Assembly: GCA_001799975.1 (NCBI GenBank)
Contig: MGUQ01000003.1
Span: 9,799-21,426 of the forward strand
DNA from: Elusimicrobia bacterium RIFCSPLOWO2_01_FULL_54_10
GTDB lineage: Bacteria > Elusimicrobiota > Elusimicrobia > 2-02-FULL-39-32
Length of the DNA: 11,628 bases
Direction of reading: 5' to 3'
Position numbers and translations under genes: made by a program
Shown: in pieces, positions 6,194-11,628 of the stretch
How positions within the stretch are numbered: the stretch's first letter is position 1
Layout of the letters: every line of letters starts with the position of its first letter
The notes under the pieces: generated by a model
What the model was told of the DNA's origin: nothing
What the model saw: the letters and a program-made list of their open reading frames with translations, nothing else
Database searches by the model: none

Positions 6194-6222
6194 AGTATAG
6201 CATGAGGCAAGCCGGATGACAA
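6194..6222 (-). promoter_or_regulatory. Sigma70-type promoter with extended -10 for the response-regulator operon
   Basis: On the minus strand TTGTCA (6222-6217, one mismatch to TTGACA) is followed by exactly 17 nt and TATACT (6199-6194, one mismatch to TATAAT). The -10 also carries an upstream TGn (TGC), making it extended. It lies in the 51-bp gap between the stop of the giant gene and the ATG at 6181. A start site about 7 nt after the hexamer would leave a leader of only about 5 nt, and no ribosome-binding sequence is present. It probably drives the whole 1364-6181 operon independently of the giant gene. Confidence 0.7.
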
Positions 6223-6232
6223 GAGTGAGAGG

Positions 6233-9200
6233 CTATGCCGAGCGTTTAATAAGTTCAATTCCGCGTATTGTGCCGTCCAGAGGGGCCTGGCGCAGAAGGA
6301 GAGAACCGCCGATGATGTTGTAAAGGATCTGCGCAAAATTCTGCCCGTCCTTATAAAGATAGGCAAGGCTTTCAGGGCCCAAAAACTCAACCCAGGCTCC
6401 GGTATTGCCAATGTTCAGAGTCTCAAGTGTGCGGCTGTGAACGCCTTCCAGATCGTCCGACAGAATGGATTTGGAAGTGATGATGCCCCAATGTATTTCA
6501 ACGTTCATATCTTTATCGCCTTTGATCAGACGGTCGAGCGTCGGGCGGAGAGAGTCATATCCCACGCTTACGCCTTGCTGGGCATGCAGAGTGATGTGAA
6601 GTTTGCGCTGTCCGCCGTCAGCTCGATGCTGAGTCAATACCTTTTTGAGCATGCTGAGCTGGGCGGCGTTCAATCCGTCTGAAACATCCAGAGCAAGGAC
6701 TCTTTGAGCGTCATTCCTGGATATGTGAGAGCCGATCTCCACGGCCTCCGCGCTAAATTCCCTGGATTTTGTGATGACAAATTCTTGCGGGTTTTTGTCC
6801 TGATTCCGGCTGCGGCCCATATTCTTATAATACTCCTCGATGACTTCTTCCTTGAGGATTCCCCCCTTAATGGGCGGGAGAAGGCCGTCAGAGGCGTTGA
6901 TGTCTCTGGGCGCATCTTTGCCAATCTTGACGACCACGGCCGTGATGTCGTCATCTTTGTGGCGCACATGACCCTTGTCCAGAGATCTTGCCCTCGCTCG
7001 CTCTCCCAATTCCTTAGCGTTCTTGGCAGAGGCAATTTCCTTGTCCGTAAGGTTGTCGGTCACGCCATCGCTCACCAAAAGCAGTTCCGAACCTTGAGGG
7101 AGAGTGACAACCGTAACGACCGTCTTGTATTCCTGCTCGGTAGACAAGGCATTGATAGCGAAGTGTCTGCTATTGAAAAGCGCATTGCGGGTTGTCTCCA
7201 ATCCAATGAAATCTTTAATGGGCGTCGCATCCAACTGACTCGCATCCTCAACCCTTGAAAGAAAGGCTTGAGGGCCATTTTCTATCAAGTCTGTAACCAA
7301 CGTGGGCTTCTCATCTAAATCCATGATAAGTTCATCGAGCCCATTGTCCGGAGGCAGCAGATTGTCGATCGTCAACGGCTCGAGCCGTCCATCCGGCTGC
7401 CTGGCATAGGCGCGGGTATCGCCGGCGTTCAAAATATAGGCCTTTTCGGCCCCTGAGCCGTCTCTGGACGGCACGAGAAGGGCGACAGTCGCTGTCGTGG
7501 CCGATGCGATCTCTTTGCTCATTTGGGCACGGATTTCCTTGACCGCTGTGATCAGCACATCCAGGATCTCGGCATCAAATTCCTTCCCGGAAATCTTCTT
7601 GAGATCCTCATCCTCGATCCCGTGCCCCTTCAGGACTGCCAGAAGGCGGTCTTTAAAATACGCGCTGGCCAATCCGCCGTTTGAGTTGCCCACTCCATCG
7701 AACACCGCCGCCACCCTGATCCCATCGATGTGTCCCGCAAGCGCAGCGTCTTCGTTCTTGCCCTTGTGCCGAAGACCGGACTCCGAGAAGATCTCGGCCC
7801 AGTCATAAGAAGCGGATTTTCCCTCCGAACCCCCAAGGGCGGCGGCTGCCATGCCCACGATCAAGACATAAGCCCACTGCAGAAGCGGCGAGCTGGGCGC
7901 CTCCAACACCCCATGGGTGGCGGCCGTGGCCAGGACAGGCAGGAATAAGAGCAGGAAGACCGCCTTTCCGATGTTGCCAATCCAAGAAGAGAGCGAAGCT
8001 GTTCTTTTGCTGATGACCGGAGGCGCTCGGTTGGACGCATCAAAGAGAACGGCAAAAAGTTCGAACAGTTCCGGCTCGGCGGCTCGGAACTGTTCATGGA
8101 ATCTGAAGAAAAGCCGCGTATATTCCGCGATGAACTCATTGGGAAGGTCGCGTTCCTGCGTGCCCAGGCGGCCGCCGTCCTGCCGCGGGACCCTATAGAC
8201 ATAATCAACAGCAAGATCATTGCCGACATCATGGTGGCTCAAGCTCTGAATATCGGCCAGGGGGCTCACTTGCAGCGCAACCCGGGCGCTCAAGGCATCC
8301 CGGATCTGCAGAAGCCAGTTGGCGGCAGCAGGATTGGAGCGGAGCGATTGCGCCGCATTGGGATTCATCTGGAGGAAATCCTGTATGTATCCATACTGGT
8401 CATCCGGATTCTCCCCGCTAAGATAGGAATCCACAAGTTTTGAGGCATCTTCATTCGTAGGTTTGGGATCTGGGAATCCAAACCTGATCTGGATGAGCTT
8501 AAGGCTCAGCCGGGCGACCTCGCTCAAAGCCCTTTTCCGCGCATCCTCATATTTTTGGCGCCGTTCCTGATACACATGGTCGATGACAAGATAGAGGAGC
8601 TGGGAGGCGGCATTCCCGGCTTCCCGAAGGCCGCTCTCCTCTTCGGCCCTGTATTCGTCCAACGCGATCTTGGCCATGGCGACGCCTTGGGCCACATCGA
8701 TCTTGTTCTTCCGCATCCAGTCCTGGAGGCGCAGGACGCTGTAGATGAAGGACACGCCCATGTAGTGTCCCCCCACGCCGTGACCCATTTCGTGGATCAA
8801 GGTGTTGGAATACATTTCCTGATTCGCCTCGTCCGCGGCCCTGTCCTTGCCTGGCTTTGAGGGCAGGAACAGCAAGATGGTCGATTTATCGGGCGATTCC
8901 GAAAACACGCGCCTTTGTCGGGCGAGATATTCAGCCCGGCCTCTCTTGGCCAGGATCAAACGCCTCACTTCCTTGTTGGCGCCGGTGAAGGTGTAGGGCA
9001 TGCGTCTCAGCTCGGCGTCGATCACGCTCAAGTGTTTGATTAAATGTTCGAGATCGTCTTTACCGAAAAGCTCCAACGGCTGGTTATCCCCATCCAGAGG
9101 CAGTTCCAGAAGCCGGGGTTCACCGGCCAAGGGAATTTCTAGATCGATATCGTATCTGTCCTTGAAATGGATTTCGGCCACGGCCTGCCGAATCTCGGTT

Positions 9201-11628
9201 TCACGCGCAGAGAGAATTTCCCCCGATTTTTTCGTGTCTTGAATGATCTGCTCGATGACTTGCATTTTTTCAGCCAGGCTCAAGCGATGGGCCTGCGGAC
9301 GGCCGCTGAGCCAGGCAATGAATTTCGGAAGGTTGGACAGGGAGTTTCTCACCGCGCGGTGTGAGATCACGGCATCGGGCTTCTTATCCAGCAAGAGGTT
9401 CATTTTAAAGGCGAGGCGCTCCTCCGTATCCTCCCATCCGGATTTTCCTATATTAAAGCTCAGCAAGGCTGCCTCGGCGTCAGCCTTCGGCATGAGCTTC
9501 AAAAGTTCTTCGCGCAAAGACTCGGGCGGGGCGTTGAAGCGGTGCAGGAAGAGTCGAAGCGCTTCCCGTTCGGCTCTTGAGCCTATACGCAGACCCTTGA
9601 TCGCGGCCAGGGCGATCCGCAGGCGGATCCGAAAGTCCAGGGTCAGGGCGATCTGGCGGTCATGCTTGATTTCCCAGGAACTGGAGTAGCGGAAATTGAC
9701 GTTGACCAAGATGAGGTCATCCAGAGTCAGGCTCTGGGATTTTGAAGATGAGAGAAGCTCAATGATGAGGGCATGGACAAGGAGGCCGTCCCCTTGGACG
9801 ACTGCGGAGGCGATTTGATCCAATATATCCTTGAGAGGGACGCGCGCCACATCCTGCCTGGCCCGATCCCGTGCATCCTGATAATTTTCCTTCACCTGCC
9901 CCTGTTGGCGGGCCTTCTCCTCGATCTTGGCCATCTCGCGCTTTATATTCTCATTGCTCGGATCGATGCTGAGCGCCAAGGCGTACAATTCATAGGCGCG
10001 GAGGAAGTTGCCGGTGACCTTTCTCTCTTTCATAGCCTCTTTCTGCAGCTCCAAAGATCTTTCTTTCTTCCATTTGATTGGATCCTCATCGGCGGACGGC
10101 GTCTTACCGGGTATGGCGCTGGCCCTGGGTTGCGCGGTCTTTTCTTCCGTGAACAGATCCGGCCAGAGGGAATCTGCTATTCCATAATCTATTCCGGACC
10201 GTCTGGCCGGTCCGCGGCCAAAGAGGCGCGTGTCGGTGATGCTTTTTGGCATCGTCAAATGAAAGACCGCGATCATTTCTTCATGTGTGTACTCTTTAAT
10301 ACCCATGGCATCAAAAAGTTCATACACCATCATATCGCTCCTGCGGTAGGCGAGGGGCTGGCGCGTGTAGGTTCCGGACAACCACTTCCTCTTGTTTTCA
10401 TCTTGCACGAGGGACTCCGCAACGTCTTGCTTCTCAATGATCTGTGAGGCGAGTCGGTAGACAGCGGCCTCACGGATGCGGTCACTCATCTTTTCAAGGT
10501 TTTCCAACATTATGGCCAATTTGCCGTCTTGACCCTGTTTTTCCAGGGCAAGCCGGAGCTCCACATGGACTGCCTCTCCCAAAGGACCCCATTTCTCCAG
10601 GCCGAGATCCGCCAACCTCTTAAGGAGTTTCTCGTTCGGGTCAAGTTCTTGACCTTCATTGAAATAACTCGAGAAGGCTGGCGGCGCCTGGCGGGCGGCC
10701 AGACGGCGGATCAAGATGAGCATGGGATGACGGGCCAAGATCGGAGCGAATTTTTCCTTCTTCGCGGATAGCCCCAGGAGGCTCTTCCGAATGTGTTCCA
10801 TGGGATCGGCAGTTTGCTGAGCGCCTGATTGCAGGCGGCTGAGATACGTTATCGCGCCGTCGGCCATGCTGGCCAAGTCCCCCCGGCCCGTGGTGCTGTG
10901 ATGTTTCCGGAAAGCATTCACTTCATCGAGCAGTTTCTTTAGATAGTGCATTGCGAGGCGGGCCTTGGCTTTCTCCTCTTCCAAATTGGCGGTCTCGATA
11001 ATTCCCATAAGAGGCAGAATGCCGCCCTGGGATTTTCTGCGGTGTTTGTTGATGTGAGCGGCCGCCATTCCAATGGCAAAGATTCCCAGTCCCCACAAGT
11101 CTTGACCGCCGACCGCCAAGGTAATCCCCCAAAGGTTGCCGTCCTGCACCTGGCGCGCGATCTCTTGAATGGGAACTTGGTTTAGGACGGGAGCCGCGGC
11201 CACAAGGGCGGGAGTCAGTGGGATAAGGAGAAGGGCGAGGACGATTTTTCGCCAGGGCAAGCGGGAAGTGAGGGAAGCAGGCGGAGAGAAGATAAGCTCA
11301 CGCTTGCCATTTTTTGCGACATCGACGGTCACGGCATGCATGATAAATGGGTTATTAATAAGATCAGCGTTTTGAAGAGCAATCGCCAGATCGTTACTGT
11401 GAATATCGTTTAAATAGACGATGGCCGAATATCTACCCGTCAACGCAAGGCGAAGGTACGCTTCAAGAAAATCCGTATATTTCATTTTTGAATTTTGTTT
11501 GATCAGTTGAATCAACTGGCCATCCGATACCATGCCGGCATAAAGCGGGTAGTTCGATTTCAACTCTTCCAATGCCTTTCCGTTCTCAACCTGTGTATAT
11601 TTGATGGACTCGAAAAAGTCCCACAGAA
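6233..11628 (-). CDS. Giant modular membrane protein with metallopeptidase and PP2C phosphatase domains (5' end missing)
   Basis: At least 1797 codons are visible. The frame is open through the right window edge (18 sense codons precede the TTG at 11572), so the N-terminus lies outside. In numbering from that TTG, the order is: unassigned segment (1-98); membrane hairpin 1 (about 106-172); long helical region (173-920) with one TPR-like unit (505-555); HExxH zincin-like core (about 923-985, HEMGH at 927-931); helical linker; membrane hairpin 2 (about 1202-1247); complete PP2C-type phosphatase (about 1256-1551); unassigned C-terminal module (1553-1779). Basic residues before hairpin 1 and after it (HRRK, 177-180) suggest that the enzymatic parts face the cytoplasm. 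Likely role: a membrane-tethered signalling or processing protein. The overall architecture does not match a protein I know by name. Stop is TAG at 6233. Confidence 0.85.
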   Translation of the reverse strand, partial: LWDFFESIKYTQVENGKALEELKSNYPLYAGMVSDGQLIQLIKQNSKMKYTDFLEAYLRLALTGRYSAIVYLNDIHSNDLAIALQNADLINNPFIMHAVTVDVAKNGKRELIFSPPASLTSRLPWRKIVLALLLIPLTPALVAAAPVLNQVPIQEIARQVQDGNLWGITLAVGGQDLWGLGIFAIGMAAAHINKHRRKSQGGILPLMGIIETANLEEEKAKARLAMHYLKKLLDEVNAFRKHHSTTGRGDLASMADGAITYLSRLQSGAQQTADPMEHIRKSLLGLSAKKEKFAPILARHPMLILIRRLAARQAPPAFSSYFNEGQELDPNEKLLKRLADLGLEKWGPLGEAVHVELRLALEKQGQDGKLAIMLENLEKMSDRIREAAVYRLASQIIEKQDVAESLVQDENKRKWLSGTYTRQPLAYRRSDMMVYELFDAMGIKEYTHEEMIAVFHLTMPKSITDTRLFGRGPARRSGIDYGIADSLWPDLFTEEKTAQPRASAIPGKTPSADEDPIKWKKERSLELQKEAMKERKVTGNFLRAYELYALALSIDPSNENIKREMAKIEEKARQQGQVKENYQDARDRARQDVARVPLKDILDQIASAVVQGDGLLVHALIIELLSSSKSQSLTLDDLILVNVNFRYSSSWEIKHDRQIALTLDFRIRLRIALAAIKGLRIGSRAEREALRLFLHRFNAPPESLREELLKLMPKADAEAALLSFNIGKSGWEDTEERLAFKMNLLLDKKPDAVISHRAVRNSLSNLPKFIAWLSGRPQAHRLSLAEKMQVIEQIIQDTKKSGEILSARETEIRQAVAEIHFKDRYDIDLEIPLAGEPRLLELPLDGDNQPLELFGKDDLEHLIKHLSVIDAELRRMPYTFTGANKEVRRLILAKRGRAEYLARQRRVFSESPDKSTILLFLPSKPGKDRAADEANQEMYSNTLIHEMGHGVGGHYMGVSFIYSVLRLQDWMRKNKIDVAQGVAMAKIALDEYRAEEESGLREAGNAASQLLYLVIDHVYQERRQKYEDARKRALSEVARLSLKLIQIRFGFPDPKPTNEDASKLVDSYLSGENPDDQYGYIQDFLQMNPNAAQSLRSNPAAANWLLQIRDALSARVALQVSPLADIQSLSHHDVGNDLAVDYVYRVPRQDGGRLGTQERDLPNEFIAEYTRLFFRFHEQFRAAEPELFELFAVLFDASNRAPPVISKRTASLSSWIGNIGKAVFLLLFLPVLATAATHGVLEAPSSPLLQWAYVLIVGMAAAALGGSEGKSASYDWAEIFSESGLRHKGKNEDAALAGHIDGIRVAAVFDGVGNSNGGLASAYFKDRLLAVLKGHGIEDEDLKKISGKEFDAEILDVLITAVKEIRAQMSKEIASATTATVALLVPSRDGSGAEKAYILNAGDTRAYARQPDGRLEPLTIDNLLPPDNGLDELIMDLDEKPTLVTDLIENGPQAFLSRVEDASQLDATPIKDFIGLETTRNALFNSRHFAINALSTEQEYKTVVTVVTLPQGSELLLVSDGVTDNLTDKEIASAKNAKELGERARARSLDKGHVRHKDDDITAVVVKIGKDAPRDINASDGLLPPIKGGILKEEVIEEYYKNMGRSRNQDKNPQEFVITKSREFSAEAVEIGSHISRNDAQRVLALDVSDGLNAAQLSMLKKVLTQHRADGGQRKLHITLHAQQGVSVGYDSLRPTLDRLIKGDKDMNVEIHWGIITSKSILSDDLEGVHSRTLETLNIGNTGAWVEFLGPESLAYLYKDGQNFAQILYNIIGGSLLLRQAPLDGTIRGIELIKRSA
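6236..6916 (-). other. Unassigned C-terminal module of the giant protein
   Basis: Residues 1553-1779 follow directly after the phosphatase. The segment opens with a proline/glycine linker (LLPPIKGG) and then looks like an alternating alpha/beta fold. Candidate strands are VLALDVSDG (1625-1633), KLHITLHAQQGVSV (1657-1670) and MNVEIHWGIITSK (1689-1701), with helices between. The His-rich strands HITLHAQ and EIHWGI could hold a ligand or metal. I recognise no family. The protein ends in a basic tail at 1779. Confidence 0.5.
6920..7807 (-). other. PP2C-type Ser/Thr phosphatase domain within the giant protein
   Basis: Residues about 1256-1551 contain all the main PPM/PP2C motifs. These are LRHKGKNEDA (1267-1276) with metal-binding Asp1275, AVFDGVGNSNGGLAS (1289-1303) with Asp1292 and Gly1293, LNAGDTRAYA (1381-1390), LLLVSDGVTDNLTD (1497-1510) with Asp1502, and DDDITAVVVKIG (1540-1551) with the final metal Asp. 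The domain should hydrolyse phospho-Ser/Thr with two divalent metals. About 110 residues separate NAGD from SDG, longer than in minimal bacterial PP2Cs, suggesting an enlarged flap or insertion. No Ser/Thr kinase is in the window; a partner kinase could be in the missing N-terminal part or elsewhere. Confidence 0.9.
7832..7999 (-). other. Second membrane-hairpin cassette of the giant protein
   Basis: Residues 1192-1247 begin ASLSSWIGNIGK, then a hydrophobic segment (about 1203-1218), a short loop with Pro and Ser (APSSP), and a second hydrophobic segment ending VLIVGMAAAALGG. It resembles the first cassette at 11057-11278 in opening (ASLTS/ASLSS), segment order and closing (GMAAA in both). 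It sits directly before the phosphatase domain. Basic residues before it suggest that both ends face the cytoplasm. Confidence 0.65.
8618..8806 (-). other. Zincin-like metallopeptidase core of the giant protein
   Basis: Residues 923-985 include NTLIHEMGHGVGGHY, with HExxH at 927-931 (His927, Glu928, His931), followed about 42 residues later by DEYRAEEESG (972-981). The second motif resembles the glutamate helix of gluzincins (as in M48 types), which would supply the third zinc ligand, probably Glu973 or one of Glu977-979. The downstream His936 does not fit the metzincin spacing HExxHxxGxxH, because it is one residue too early. The preceding sequence TILLFLPSKP may be the edge strand of the active site. 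Peptidase activity is inferred from motifs only. Confidence 0.6.
9893..10060 (-). other. TPR-like helical unit in the giant protein
   Basis: Residues about 505-560 contain FLRAYELYALALSIDPSNENIKREMAKIEEKA. This has the classic TPR spacing: an A-Y-x-x-Y-x-x-A-L helix, then I-D-P-S-N-x-x-I at the start of the next helix. Only one convincing unit is seen, set in a long predicted helical region. It probably serves protein-protein contact. Confidence 0.6.
11057..11278 (-). other. First membrane-hairpin cassette of the giant protein
   Basis: Residues 99-172 start ASLTSRLPWRK, then a hydrophobic segment (about 110-128, KIVLALLLIPLTPALVAAA in part), a polar loop of about 18 residues, and a second hydrophobic segment ending LGIFAIGMAAA. 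A strongly basic stretch (HINKHRRK, 173-180) follows. By the positive-inside rule both ends face the cytoplasm and the loop faces the periplasm. The cassette is repeated in similar form at 7832-7999. Confidence 0.65.

Noticed and set aside
6200..6240. Possible intrinsic terminator after the giant gene
   Set aside because: Only short imperfect pairings (GGC...GCC) are seen and there is no run of U; the gap is better explained by the promoter.
8777..8794. Metzincin-type HExxHxxGxxH motif in the giant protein
   Set aside because: The third His is at the tenth rather than the eleventh position; the downstream EYRAEEE helix fits a gluzincin-like site better.
9773..10447. A 224-residue open frame on the plus strand opposite the giant gene
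   Set aside because: It lies wholly antisense to a continuous domain-bearing frame, has no recognisable domain, no ribosome-binding site, and a composition typical of a complementary-strand shadow.
1..11628. CRISPR array, tRNA, rRNA, transposase or phage genes
   Set aside because: No regularly spaced repeats, tRNA-like cloverleaf, rRNA segments, transposase motifs or phage structural genes were seen; the only repeat is the palindromic element with two copies.

Overview
This window looks like part of a chromosome from an uncultivated, Gram-negative-type bacterium. It is moderately GC-rich and densely packed with genes. It carries a LolA-like periplasmic protein and envelope-glycan genes. Next to them lies a very long modular membrane protein that runs off the right edge. 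Giant multi-module proteins beside compact operons are a known trait of Omnitrophota (PVC superphylum), so that is my best guess. It is an inference only; no rRNA or universal marker gene is present.

Layout, left to right. Positions 3-21 hold a partial copy of a short palindromic repeat. A LolA-like exported protein (minus strand, 25-828) diverges from an unrecognised secreted protein (plus strand, 772-1374), and their signal-peptide-coding ends overlap on opposite strands. The secreted-protein gene then converges, with an 11-bp overlap, on a minus-strand operon that occupies 1364-6181. Read in its own direction, that operon encodes: a stand-alone response regulator; a small membrane-anchored coiled-coil protein; a GT39/ArnT-like membrane glycosyltransferase; a 61-nt palindromic element that fills the whole gap to the next gene; an M50B-like membrane metalloprotease; a Trm112-ribbon SAM methyltransferase; and a NodB-type polysaccharide deacetylase. 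The last three genes are joined by ATGA stop/start overlaps. A good sigma70 promoter with an extended -10 (6194-6222) lies just before the response regulator.

The right half (6233-11628) is one partial minus-strand gene with at least 1797 codons visible and its N-terminus outside the window. In order it shows: an unassigned N-terminal part, a membrane hairpin, a long helical region with one TPR-like unit, an HExxH zincin-type metallopeptidase core, a second and similar membrane hairpin, a complete PP2C-type Ser/Thr phosphatase, and an unassigned C-terminal module. Charge distribution around the two hairpins suggests that the enzyme modules face the cytoplasm.

Working model (inference): the operon builds or modifies a surface polysaccharide, with glycosyltransfer at the membrane, methylation, deacetylation in the periplasm, and possibly intramembrane proteolysis as a control step. 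The response regulator and the giant phosphatase/protease protein would form a signalling layer next to it. The most unusual items are the modular giant protein with repeated membrane-hairpin cassettes, the switch-like palindromic element placed exactly between a stop and a start codon, and two closely matching promoters that appear to give near-leaderless transcripts.
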